Numbered from the stretch's first letter, positions 1-7,536 are shown. The stretch: DNA of 64,000 bases from Nostoc sp. 'Peltigera membranacea cyanobiont' 210A (GCF_002246015.1 NZ_NOLJ01000008.1:350442-414441); one strand, 5' to 3'. Program-made: numbers and translations. The notes: generated from the sequence alone by a model not told the origin.

Positions 1-403
1 GGTCAACCTTTCCCCCTATCTGGTCAACACGTACCCCTAGCTGGTCAAGGTTAGATTGGGTACGATCTTGTTTTATCGTCAACTCGTCAAGGTGAAATTG
101 GGTACGGTCTTGTTTTATCGTCAACTCGTCAAGATGAGATTGGGTACGGTCTTGTTTTATGCTCAACTCGTCAAGATGAGATTGGGTACGGTCTTGTTTT
201 ATGCTCAACTCGTCAAGATAAGATTGGGTACGGTCTTGTTTTATCGTCAACTCGTCAAGGTGAAATTGGGTACGATCTTGTTTTATCGTCAACTCGTCAA
301 GCCGCCTGCTTGATGATTCTGCGTAGCTAGCAGTAGACACTAGCAATCGCTTAACGGTTTCGAGTTCATCTTCTACATGGTCTAGTCGCTGTGAGTTGGT
401 CAT
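1..403 (-). CDS. Coiled-coil protein with 14-residue repeats (partial, runs off left edge)
   Basis: Reading the minus strand from an ATG at 403 gives an open frame to the window edge with no stop. The product begins MTNSQRLDHVEDELETVKRL and then carries about six near-identical 14-residue units of the form LDELTIKQDRTQFH, encoded by a 42-bp tandem repeat at about 54-300. An in-frame TAG lies 15 bases upstream of the ATG, so this start is well bounded. Two heptads per unit with regular Leu and Ile suggest a long coiled coil; such proteins are common in filamentous cyanobacteria and usually have no assigned function. The plus-strand reading of the same repeats is a shadow. The C-terminus lies outside the window. 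Confidence 0.75.
   Translation of the reverse strand, partial: MTNSQRLDHVEDELETVKRLLVSTASYAESSSRRLDELTIKQDRTQFHLDELTIKQDRTQSYLDELSIKQDRTQSHLDELSIKQDRTQSHLDELTIKQDRTQFHLDELTIKQDRTQSNLDQLGVRVDQIGGKVD
54..300. repeat. 42-bp tandem repeat inside the coiled-coil gene
   Basis: About six copies of a 42-bp unit containing TTGGGTACGGTCTTGTTTTA. The period is a multiple of 3, so copy-number change keeps the minus-strand frame and only alters coiled-coil length. Copies differ at a few positions (CGTCAA or GCTCAA; AGGTGA or AGATGA). Confidence 0.9.
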
Positions 404-487
404 GCTGTTTTTTCTTGGCTAGCTTCTTTATCTTCTGCGATCGCCTTATCGCCTTCCTAAGAATAACTTTTGTGAGTTGTGGTACGC

Positions 488-658
488 TTAAAAATTCTCT
501 TGCCGCCCATCGTTATCCCCATCTTTATAATACATTTGTGTCTCGCTGTCTTTTACCTTATCAGGATGAAAGATTTCAGCTAATCTCAGAAATGTCTGAC
601 GAGTTTTTCTTGATTCATCTGTTCTGGGTAAAGATGGAGATTCTACAGACTGTGTTAA
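488..658 (-). pseudogene. J-domain (DnaJ-like) fragment
   Basis: The minus strand from 658 to a TAA at 488-490 is open for about 56 codons and reads RQTFLRLAEIFHPDKVKDSE in its middle. The HPD tripeptide after an amphipathic helix is the hallmark of J-domains, which stimulate DnaK/Hsp70 ATPase. There is no start codon: a TAA precedes the fragment directly, and the sequence after QMYYKDGDNDGRQENF does not continue as a domain. It lies upstream of the coiled-coil gene on the same strand. I read it as a decayed remnant; a diverged internal piece of a larger lost gene is equally possible. Confidence 0.5.
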
Positions 659-717
659 TTAAAATATTGATTTTTTAGAGTTGACTTGATTTATCTATTC
701 AACCACATCATAGTCAA

Positions 718-1118
718 GTTTCCATCCCCATGAGGGGAAGTGATTGAAAAATATTGCACAATATAGCGACGCGGTACTCGGAATTGAACGGTTTCCATCC
801 CCGTGAGGGGTAAGTGATTGAAAAACAGTAGTAGACATGATACTCAACTGTGAGTGTGGCGCGTTTCCATCCCCGTGAGGGGTAAGCGATTGGAAAACTA
901 CAAAGAGTGGATCGACACGGCAATTAAGCTTCAAGGGTTTCCATCCCCGTGAGGGGTAAGTGATTGGAAAACCTTACGTATCAAAAATTGCTCCAATTAT
1001 TTCACGTTTGTTTCCATCCCCGTGAGGGGTAAGTGATTGAGAAACTCAAAAAACTAAAGAAATGTTTCCCTTGATTATAGAAGTTTCCATCCCCGTGAGG
1101 GGTAAGTGATTGAGAAAC
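718..1118 (-). CRISPR. Orphan CRISPR array, 6 repeats and 5 spacers
   Basis: Repeats of 36 bp start at 791, 863, 937, 1010 and 1083, with a degenerate 34-35 bp copy at 718. Spacers are 36-38 bp (753-790, 827-862, 899-936, 973-1009, 1046-1082). On the minus strand each repeat holds a CCCC-TCAC-GGGG hairpin followed by ATGGAAAC, matching the usual type I/III layout of hairpin plus 8-nt handle. This 3' handle is invariant in all six copies, while the opposite end varies (GAGAAAC, GGAAAAC, GAAAAAC). The degenerate copy is then leader-distal, as expected. So transcription from right to left is inferred. No cas gene lies in the window. Confidence 0.93.
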
Positions 1119-1330
1119 CCCACCCTTCTAGAACCCTTACTGTGACTGGTCTTCAAGGGTCATTTTCGAGGGGGTCTAATTTAATTGTCAATAAGCCTAG
1201 ATTATTGACAAAAATGTAACTGCACATCCGCTCAAACGCTTACACAGCAGCTTTTCGAGGGGGTCAACGAAAGAATCAGGGTTTGAGCGGTCGCTATACC
1301 CCCGCGAAAAACTTACGTGTGTAAAGTCAA
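1119..1330 (-). promoter_or_regulatory. Probable CRISPR leader region
   Basis: The flank next to the most conserved repeats holds no gene. It contains TTTTCGAGGGGGTC twice (1163-1176 and 1252-1265), an inverted near-copy (CCCCCGCGAAAAA, about 1299-1311), and a perfect 10-bp inverted repeat CCGCTCAAAC (1228-1237) / GTTTGAGCGG (1281-1290). Position beside the leader-proximal repeats makes a leader role likely; promoter elements were not resolved. Confidence 0.5.
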
Positions 1331-1424
1331 AATAAATACTTTTGCTTTCACTAAGAAACTTGGTATTGAATTGTCAAGGTTCTGTTATTAATGGGCATGA
1401 ACATAACATATTACTGTTGACTTG

Positions 1425-1673
1425 TCAAGTCGGCACTAATTCACCAGGACGCAATTTCGACCACTTACCCGTTTCCCGCTTGAAGCTCAGACAACCAACA
1501 ACATCCCATTCCATTTCAATCACATCATCTGTAGTCCGAATATTGACATTGATAGAAGGTTCATTCGGATCAAAATCTGGTGTTTCAGTCAAGTGAGGCT
1601 GTTGGTGCTGCCCTTCTACGGCATGATAGGTAACACAGCTGTCTACATAGTGGCAATTCACGCAAATACACAT
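1425..1673 (-). CDS. ycf34: Ycf34 family protein
   Basis: The product starts MCICVNCHYVDSCVTYHAVE and contains four cysteines in a CxCxxC...C pattern, then a conserved body ending WSKLRPGELVPT. This matches Ycf34, a small protein of cyanobacteria and red-algal plastids reported to bind an Fe-S cluster and support photosynthetic electron transport. About 82 residues is the usual length when the MCIC methionine at 1673 is used. An upstream in-frame ATG at 1733 would add 20 unconserved residues, so I prefer 1673. It is divergent from the nucleotidyltransferase gene, whose start lies about 85 bp away, so the promoters share a short region. Confidence 0.9.
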   Translation of the reverse strand: MCICVNCHYVDSCVTYHAVEGQHQQPHLTETPDFDPNEPSINVNIRTTDDVIEMEWDVVGCLSFKRETGKWSKLRPGELVPT

Positions 1674-1759
1674 AATAGAACCAACTCCAGGGGCCTTTAT
1701 TGTTAATCTAACGTAAGCCCAACTGTTATTCATGAGTTGCTGGGTTGATTTTTATTACA

Positions 1760-3064
1760 ATGCACGAATCAATTCCTTCTACCCTCGCTCCCGAAAATTG
1801 GCCTTTTAGTTTGGAATTCCTACCACAACCCGCTTACATGGTAGGTGGCGCTGTCCGAGATGCGATCCTGGGCAGAACTCGCGAATATCTGGATCTAGAT
1901 TTTGTTATACCATCCAAGGCGGTAAAGGTAGCGAGAGCGATCGCTCATCATTACAAAGCTGGTTTTGTGTTACTCGATGCAAAACGACAAATTGCGCGTG
2001 TGGTTTTTCCCCACGCCACAGCTGACTTTGCCCAACAGGAAGGGGATAGTTTAGAAGTTGATTTGCACAGACGAGACTTTACAGTAAATGCGATCGCTTA
2101 TAATCCCCATACGCAAGAAATTATCGATCCTCTGCAAGGTTATGTAGACTTACAACAGGGCATTTTGCGAATGGTGTCACCCGCGAACCTAGAAGATGAT
2201 CCTTTGCGGTTAATGCGAGGTTATCGTCAAGCCGCTCAACTAGGTTTTACTATTGAGCCAGCTACCCAAGCCGCAATTCGTTCTTTGGCATCGCATATCA
2301 GCAAAGTTGCAGCCGAAAGAGTTAGGGTAGAAATTGGCTATCTACTGGCAAATTCTCAGGGTACTCCTTGGATCGCAACGGCTTGGGAAGATGGTTTACT
2401 TGCCCCTTTCTTCAAAAATGCCACCCGTGAAAGCTTGCTCCAACTAGCAGCAGTTGACACAGCCGCCGCCTTACTCACAGAAAATTGGCAACAACTAGGG
2501 GCACAACTGCAAGAATATGTCCGCGATAGTATTAAAACTACTTGGCTAGCTATTGCCAAACTTGCTTGTCTCGTCAACCCAGATCCCGAATTAGCAGAAA
2601 TAGAGCTACAGGAACTAACTTATAGTCGTGCCGAAATCCGAGGTGTAACTACTGCTCTGAAATTGTTACCGCAATTTCAAGTAGTTGATATGTCGTTGCG
2701 AGAACAATACTTTTTGTTTCATAACGCAGATATTGTGTTCCCCACTACGGCAGTGCTAGCTGTAGCAATTAATAATTTGGTAGAGGCAATATCTGGCGAC
2801 AAGCCACTATACACAGCAGTGGAAACTAAATCTTTGAGCTACCAAGTTTTAGCACCTTTGATCGACCGCTACCTCAACGCTAACGATGCGATCGCTCATC
2901 CCATTCCCCTAGTTAGCGGGAAGGAGTTGATCGTAGCATTAGATATTCCAGCTTCGCCAATTATCGGTCAGCTGCTGACTGAAATTGGTGTAGCACAAGC
3001 CGAGGGGAAACTTTCAACACCAGCAGAGGCGATCGCTTATGCACGTCAGTTACTTGATGCTTAA
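1760..3064 (+). CDS. tRNA nucleotidyltransferase / poly(A) polymerase family protein
   Basis: A 434-residue member of the class II nucleotidyltransferase family, which adds CCA, or A alone, to tRNA 3' ends. The head domain has GGAVRD at residues 29-34, the catalytic DLD pair (D45, D47) and the RRDFTVNAIAY motif that follows. The DDPLRLMRGYRQAAQLGF stretch corresponds to the RNA and nucleotide-binding region. The ATG at 1760 is preferred over a TTG at 1745 because the latter adds only five unconserved residues. Some cyanobacteria split the reaction between CC-adding and A-adding enzymes, so the exact specificity cannot be read here. Confidence 0.85.
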   Translation: MHESIPSTLAPENWPFSLEFLPQPAYMVGGAVRDAILGRTREYLDLDFVIPSKAVKVARAIAHHYKAGFVLLDAKRQIARVVFPHATADFAQQEGDSLEVDLHRRDFTVNAIAYNPHTQEIIDPLQGYVDLQQGILRMVSPANLEDDPLRLMRGYRQAAQLGFTIEPATQAAIRSLASHISKVAAERVRVEIGYLLANSQGTPWIATAWEDGLLAPFFKNATRESLLQLAAVDTAAALLTENWQQLGAQLQEYVRDSIKTTWLAIAKLACLVNPDPELAEIELQELTYSRAEIRGVTTALKLLPQFQVVDMSLREQYFLFHNADIVFPTTAVLAVAINNLVEAISGDKPLYTAVETKSLSYQVLAPLIDRYLNANDAIAHPIPLVSGKELIVALDIPASPIIGQLLTEIGVAQAEGKLSTPAEAIAYARQLLDA

Positions 3065-3459
3065 ATATACCTAATTAATTTATGGTAATGTACCAAAGGC
3101 GATGCCTACGCAATTTTGGCACTCCTGGCTAAGGCTAATAAATCTGCAACTTCAAGTACCTTAAGTATGCCCTACTTACCATAAAATACCGATCTTTATA
3201 GTCAATTCTTGCAATAACATACATCATGCTACTATTTGCTTGATATTATAGGCTGCTTTGCTATGTTATTTCCTAAAATTTAGCGCCGATGGACAACCGA
3301 ATGAATTATACACTAACCTATTCATTTTTATGCTTTAGTTGGTTGCCTGAAGATACTCTCGTACATTAAATTAAACACTTATTAGAAACAAAGACTTTCA
3401 GGTTTTTCTGATGGGTGGAGTTTTTATGAATAGCTTTTCTTGGACAGGACTAACTGCTT
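3065..3459. other. Intergenic region, nothing recognised
   Basis: AT-rich spacer between the nucleotidyltransferase gene and the receiver gene. Apart from short fragments of the common GCGATGCCTACGC-type repeat near 3100, I see no gene, RNA or clear hairpin. Confidence 0.5.
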
Positions 3460-3843
3460 ATGAATGGACAGCCTTTAATTTTGGTTGTTGAACAGAGTTT
3501 ACATGATTTAGAGCTACTTAATTCTCATCTAGGAATATTAAATTTTTCATCTATTTGTACCAAACAAGGGGTGAGATCTGTGATGTTGGCACAAACTCAT
3601 CAACCAGATTTAATCCTGCTAGATATGAAGCTATCTAACTTGAGTGCAAACCAAGTCATTGACGATCTCAAGCATGACTCAAAAACTGCTACCATTCCAA
3701 TCATTGCAGTCACACCTCTAAGAACGGTACAAGACGATCGCTCCACGATGCTTACAGCATTTGATGATTGCATTACTAAACCCTATGATTTTAACCAATT
3801 AGAAGTGGTAATCAGTCGCCACATCAGTCAGCTAAATTCCTAA
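3460..3843 (+). CDS. Single-domain response regulator (receiver only)
   Basis: A 127-residue CheY-like receiver domain with no output domain. The phospho-acceptor Asp is D55 in LILLDMKLS, the conserved Thr is T85 in IIAVTPL, and the conserved Lys is K107 in TKPYD. The acidic pair that normally binds Mg is changed: the N-terminal strand reads LVVEQS, leaving only E11 with Q12 beside it, which could weaken metal-dependent phosphorylation. There is no partner kinase next to it. Its 3' end overlaps the convergent DUF2294 gene by 20 bp. It probably acts by protein contact in a phosphorelay, but the partner is unknown. Confidence 0.85.
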   Translation: MNGQPLILVVEQSLHDLELLNSHLGILNFSSICTKQGVRSVMLAQTHQPDLILLDMKLSNLSANQVIDDLKHDSKTATIPIIAVTPLRTVQDDRSTMLTAFDDCITKPYDFNQLEVVISRHISQLNS

Positions 3844-4228
3844 CATTTATCTTAGGAATAGATTCGGGATTACGAAGTTCAGGTAATTCCTTGAGAATTA
3901 CAACAATCCCACTACGGCCTGTTGCTAAATTGGTGTTTGTCATCAGGTAAAGGACAGGTTGACCAATAATTTCCTCAATCAAATTTTTTAAATCTGGTTT
4001 AATTATTTTCTCTAAATAGAATCGTACTTGTTCAGCTAAAGTATCATAACCACCTTTTAGTAAAGTTTGTTCAGCTTGGGTAACAGAGTTTTCTAAAGAA
4101 ATTACGATTTCAGTATCAAAAAAATGACAAATGATTTGGCTAGGAGACTTACCTAGCCTATCATTATATAAACTTATAATCCGCTGTGATATTTCTGTTT
4201 CTAATTGTCCAATAGTCGGTTGCACCAT
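3824..4228 (-). CDS. DUF2294 family protein
   Basis: A 134-residue soluble protein matching the DUF2294 pattern: an N-terminal helix (LETEISQRIISLYNDRLGKSP), a strand region with VISLENSVTQAEQTLL, then a helix with LIEEIIGQPVLYL and a C-terminal TGRSGIVVILKE strand. The family is widespread in cyanobacteria and Firmicutes and has no firm biochemical role. It is convergent with, and overlaps, the receiver gene by 20 bp, so the two messages may interfere. No signal peptide or membrane segment is visible. Confidence 0.8.
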   Translation of the reverse strand: MVQPTIGQLETEISQRIISLYNDRLGKSPSQIICHFFDTEIVISLENSVTQAEQTLLKGGYDTLAEQVRFYLEKIIKPDLKNLIEEIIGQPVLYLMTNTNLATGRSGIVVILKELPELRNPESIPKINVRNLAD

Positions 4229-4439
4229 TAGTACCTACTATGTAATATTTATTGCTACAAGCGGAAAATTGAAGTATCCAACATTATAGTAGATGATTAT
4301 GGAATAGTCTGAGAAAATCAATCACTATTTTATATGAAGTTAGTGGCTCAATGTGATGTATTTAGTATGCATTTATTTAAGAATATTTCCAAATTTGACG
4401 AAGTAAAATTTGTTAACTAACGATTTATGCAGTGTTCGG

Positions 4440-4618
4440 CTAATAACTGGATTTGATCGTCATTTGCTCATAGGTAATTAGCTTATTTTGTGCCAAATAA
4501 GCTCCCGCGTAGCCCGCCGTGCCTACATCTCCGAACCCAGGAATAATATAGCCATGTGCATCCAAATGGTCATCAATGGCAGCCGCATACAGCGTCACAT
4601 CAGAATGTAATGTACATT
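4440..4618 (-). pseudogene. upp: Uracil phosphoribosyltransferase, C-terminal remnant
   Basis: The minus strand reads LHSDVTLYAAAIDDHLDAHG, then YIIPGFGDVG and an odd tail to a TAG at 4440-4442. This matches the last 35 or so residues of UPRT enzymes, which form UMP from uracil and PRPP (compare the family ending HPDVELYTASID...NEHGYIIPGLGDAGD). A stop lies immediately upstream and no N-terminal part remains, so the gene is dead. It lies in the same orientation as the GTP cyclohydrolase II-like remnant at 4927, suggesting one lost operon. Confidence 0.75.
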
Positions 4619-4926
4619 ACAAAACTCTCTATACCTTCCAGTACAGCGAATAAGCAGACAAACTTAGGTTCTAATAAAGAGTGTGTTAGCCACTGAGACA
4701 ATTTGTGAAAAACCAATACAACATATTTGGCATTAATTCTTAGAAGCCCATATCTTCCACTCTGGCGACACATTCTGTACGGCCGAAGCAACTGTGATTC
4801 CAACACTTTTCGGTTAAGGGGGAAAAGGAAAAAGGAAAGGGTTTAAATTTACCTTTACCCCAGCCCCAGTAACCTTTCCTCAGCCCAAAAGAGAGATTGT
4901 TGGGTTTATCCGAAAAGTATTGACTG
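4619..4926. other. Gene-free spacer between the two URC remnants
   Basis: Short open frames on the minus strand here (about 68-71 codons) resemble nothing I recognise and are interrupted by G/A-rich low-complexity sequence near 4815-4850. It may contain further decayed pieces of the same operon. Confidence 0.4.
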
Positions 4927-5121
4927 TTATTCTGCAATGCCAAAGCGCTTGGCAATTGCTGGTAAATACCAAACTAACTCAACTACGGCTTTGATGATAA
5001 CCAAATTACCGCCTGGTTTCATAATCTTGCTATTTACCTGCAAACAACCTTTGTCTAGTGCATCTTGCAGTTCTGGCATATTGATGTGAGCTTGAGTAAT
5101 AGTGCCAAAGGGATCTGTCAG
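4927..5121 (-). pseudogene. GTP cyclohydrolase II-like (URC1-type) remnant
   Basis: The minus strand encodes LTDPFGTITQAHINMPELQD and continues with KPGGNLVIIKAVVELVWYLPAIAKRFGIAE before a TAA at 4927-4929. This resembles an internal part of the GTP cyclohydrolase II-like proteins used in the URC pathway of uracil degradation, where a VWYLPG-type motif is conserved. A TAG precedes the fragment and the gene should continue past the TAA, so it is broken at both ends. Its neighbour in the same direction is a UPRT remnant; the URC pathway includes both enzymes. Confidence 0.6.
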
Positions 5122-5302
5122 CTACCTCTAGTCAGTAAATATCTAGTGTGGTATTAGTCGTATTGTTGAACACAATCAATCACACAGGAATTTCATAATT
5201 AGCGATTAATCACGCCTAATTTAAAGATGACTTTAAAAATGATTTAATCGATATATTTTGTGAGAAAGTTAATACAAAGGTATATTCACTGATCTCAAAT
5301 TC

Positions 5303-5785
5303 ATGGATTCTTTATTTATCAATTCCTTACTTGAAGAGTTGAAAAACCCGGATGCCACAGTGCGCGACAAGGCAACCAGAAAAATCTGGCGGATCTGGTT
5401 TCAGCAAAAGGGAATCTATGGGCTGGAAATAATTGACCGCAGTCAAAAGTTACTGGATGCAGGTGAAATTGCTGAAGCTGAAACATCACTGACGGCATTA
5501 ATTAAAGACCAGCCAGATTTTGCCGAAGCTTGGAATCGTCGAGCTTTCCTCTATTACAGTATTGGTGATTATCAAAAATCTTTGGCAGATTGTCAGATGG
5601 TTGTGCAGATAAATCCAATACATTTTGGGGCACTTCATGGTATGGGCTTATGTTATGCAGCACTAGGAGAGTATGGTCAAGCTATCCGAGCTTTTCAACG
5701 TGCTTTAGAAATTCAACCATATTCTCTAGTGAATCAAAAGTTGATTCTAGAATGTACTTTTAGATTCAGCTACAACGGCAGATAG
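5303..5785 (+). CDS. TPR-repeat protein
   Basis: A 160-residue soluble protein. The first 40 residues (MDSLFINSLLEELKNPDATV...) form a charged helix typical of cyanobacterial TPR cofactors, and residues of about 45-150 hold three TPR-like units. The clearest are AEAWNRRAFLYYSIGDYQKS and ALHGMGLCYAALGEYGQAIR, followed by AFQRALEIQPYS. TPRs mediate protein-protein contact; no catalytic motif is present. The ATG follows an AT-rich leader with no strong ribosome binding site. It stands alone, so no partner can be proposed. Confidence 0.8.
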   Translation: MDSLFINSLLEELKNPDATVRDKATRKIWRIWFQQKGIYGLEIIDRSQKLLDAGEIAEAETSLTALIKDQPDFAEAWNRRAFLYYSIGDYQKSLADCQMVVQINPIHFGALHGMGLCYAALGEYGQAIRAFQRALEIQPYSLVNQKLILECTFRFSYNGR

Positions 5786-6335
5786 GAGAGAGCATCATAC
5801 TGTTTTATGAATCCGTTATCATCCTCATCAACAACAATTCATCGCCTTAGTCGCCATAGTTTTATTCAATACACTTCTATCTGAATTAATAGCAGCGTCA
5901 TTGCTGCTTGTACTAACAGCAACCAACTGTCAACTAACAATTCTCGGTTGAATAAAGTTAACTTTAGTACAAACTAGATAGCACAAGTAGAGCATGGTGG
6001 ATTTTACTAAGCGATGTCTACCACGGGTTGCGCCTACGCCACTGGTATTTACAAAGACTACAGTTTAGATGTAAGTATCAAAATAAGTGGTCTCTAGGTT
6101 CTCAGTGGTACTCAATTGTTGATGGGGGTACGGTAGATTTCTTTATGAGTTATGGTATTGATGCCGTGAATGCCATAGCCACAGTTACAGCAATTTTCAA
6201 TAAAGACCCTTGGTGTCTTATTGCACATCCCAACTCAGCAATTACAATTTTTGCCGATCTTAGCTTTTTTACTCTGTTAAGCTAAAAGTTTTTCTAACTA
6301 TAGCGATCCTAAATGAGTTGTGAAAATCGAGAGAC
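5786..6335. other. Intergenic region, no supported gene
   Basis: No recognisable coding sequence. A plus-strand open frame of 85 codons at 6028-6285 lacks similarity to anything I know and starts within a dispersed repeat (ACGGGTTGCGCCTACGCC), so I do not call it. Confidence 0.45.
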
Positions 6336-6440
6336 TATAGCGGTTCTCGGTTAAGTGAGGTACAAGAACCCCACCCCCAACCCCCTCCCCGCAAGCGAGG
6401 AGAGGGCTAAGATGTACCTCATGTGATTAGGAAACGCTAC
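6336..6440. mobile_element. Small inverted-repeat element, copy A
   Basis: About 105 bp with imperfect terminal inverted repeats (TATAGCGGTTCTCG at the left; AGGAAACGCTA at the right) and a C/G-rich centre containing CCCCACCCCCAACCCCCTCC. A second copy in the opposite orientation lies at 37576-37683. It has no coding capacity, so it is a MITE-like, non-autonomous repeat. It lies at the 5' end of an Uma2 remnant. Confidence 0.7.
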
Positions 6441-6722
6441 AGGATATAGAGGTTTTGTATTATGTTGTTTACAATCCCCAACGCCGGAGAAAACCACCTT
6501 TAGAAGGTTATCGCTTTGTAAATGGTGAATATGTATTGCAACCAGGAAATTTCGTTTGGTTATCAGAGATAGGTTTACCAATTGGTTATGAACGGGGAAC
6601 CTATCAGGGAATTACGCGGGATTGATTGTATTGGTATGACAAACAAGGAATCACTGCTGAACAACGCACTCAAAGACTGGCACAAGAATTGCGGAAGTTG
6701 GGGATCGATCCAGATTCTTTGA
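6440..6722 (+). pseudogene. Uma2 family endonuclease, C-terminal remnant
   Basis: The plus strand reads DIEVLYYVVYNPQRRRKPPL, then EGYRFVNGEYVLQPGNFVWL, SEIGLPIGYERGTYQGITRD, an in-frame TGA at 6623-6625, then LYWYDKQGITAEQRTQRLAQ and a short tail to a stop at 6720-6722. This is the C-terminal third of the Uma2 (DUF820) PD-(D/E)XK fold; the family normally has Trp where the TGA stands. The N-terminal two thirds with the catalytic residues are gone, and the remnant begins exactly where a MITE-like element ends. Confidence 0.75.
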
Positions 6723-6830
6723 GTTGATTTTGTGGGGTGCGATCGCTTTGATTACACTATTATTAATGGCTTATTTGAGAACAGGAATTATAGATGGTTC
6801 AGGTGATTGTAGGCGAGATCATAAAAGCGT

Positions 6831-7130
6831 TCAAATATTCCTGCTCTGCCATTGTTTAGGATTACGTTTGACGTGGTAACAAGCAATTACAGTGATAACA
6901 TTTTCTTCTACAATATAAATAACACCATAGGGAAATCTACGTATTAATAATCGCCGCGCTTGTCGATACACCACTGGATAAGCTGAAGGGTTACGTCCGA
7001 TTAATGCTAAACAGCTATCAACTGCACGTACAAACTCCGAACCTACTCCAGAATCACGTTGCTCATACCATTCAAAAGCATCTTGAATATCCAGTTCTGC
7101 TTCTAGACTAATTATTAACTGATAGCTCAT
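6831..7130 (-). CDS. RelE/ParE family toxin
   Basis: A 99-residue RelE/ParE-superfamily toxin: an N-terminal helical hairpin (LEAELDIQDAFEWYEQRDSGVGSEFVRAVD) and a C-terminal sheet with RRLLIRRFPYGVIYIVEENVITVIACYHVKRNPKQW. RelE members cut mRNA at the ribosome and ParE members block DNA gyrase; the sequence does not tell which. The partner antitoxin lies upstream on the same strand but is separated by a 123-bp inverted-repeat element. Removing that element would put the toxin ATG one base after the antitoxin stop, so the pair was once tightly coupled. Confidence 0.85.
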   Translation of the reverse strand: MSYQLIISLEAELDIQDAFEWYEQRDSGVGSEFVRAVDSCLALIGRNPSAYPVVYRQARRLLIRRFPYGVIYIVEENVITVIACYHVKRNPKQWQSRNI

Positions 7131-7131
7131 A

Positions 7132-7254
7132 TCATGTTCGACTTAATACTTATGCCATTGCGAGCGTAGCGCGGCAATCCCAAACTTTTGCGATTGCTTC
7201 ATTCCACTTCGTTGCATTCGCAATGACATATTATAAGTGATTTGCCGAACATGA
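7132..7254. mobile_element. MITE inserted between antitoxin and toxin
   Basis: A 123-bp element bounded by TCATGTTCG (7132-7140) and its inverse CGAACATGA (7246-7254), flanked by TA on both sides (7130-7131 and 7255-7256), as in IS630/Tc1-type insertions. Inside are inverted pieces of a common repeat (CATTGCGA ... TCGCAATG). It has no reading frame. Deleting the element plus one TA restores TGA-T-ATG at the operon junction. Confidence 0.75.
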
Positions 7255-7256
7255 TA

Positions 7257-7478
7257 TCATTCAGTTAAACCTAGTCTTTGCTTCACGGATTGCCAGGTTG
7301 AACCTTGGTTTGGGTTTTGGCGATGCATCTCCAAGCGTCTATCTAATTCTTGTTTTTGCTCATCGCTGAGAGGAACTTCATCCGGTGTAGTAAGAATGCT
7401 GTCCCATAAGTCCTCGGCAAGCTGTATACGCTCAGATACACTTAGTTCGGAAATATCGACTTTTAATATGGGGTGCAT
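7257..7478 (-). CDS. Addiction module antitoxin (PF09720-type)
   Basis: A 73-residue protein, MHPILKVDISELSVSERIQL then AEDLWDSILTTPDEVPLSDEQKQELDRRLE, the usual form of the short addiction-module protein paired with RelE/ParE toxins in cyanobacteria. It should bind and neutralise the toxin encoded just downstream. The C-terminus, SVKQRLGLTE, ends at a stop whose last bases adjoin the inserted element, so the protein itself is intact. Antitoxin-first order is normal for the family. The element between the two genes may alter translation coupling and so the antitoxin/toxin ratio. Confidence 0.82.
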   Translation of the reverse strand: MHPILKVDISELSVSERIQLAEDLWDSILTTPDEVPLSDEQKQELDRRLEMHRQNPNQGSTWQSVKQRLGLTE

Positions 7479-7536
7479 AGTTGTTGTTAATCTAGTTATT
7501 TAGATAAATCTTATTTTAGATTATAAATTACTTATT

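Noticed and set aside
56..313. Plus-strand 85-residue repeat protein
   Set aside because: It is the shadow of the minus-strand coiled-coil gene, whose codons and repeat make better sense.
695..934. Minus-strand frames through the CRISPR array
   Set aside because: They translate CRISPR repeats and spacers; no coding signature.
6028..6285. Plus-strand 85-codon frame
   Set aside because: No recognisable homology, and it starts in a dispersed repeat.
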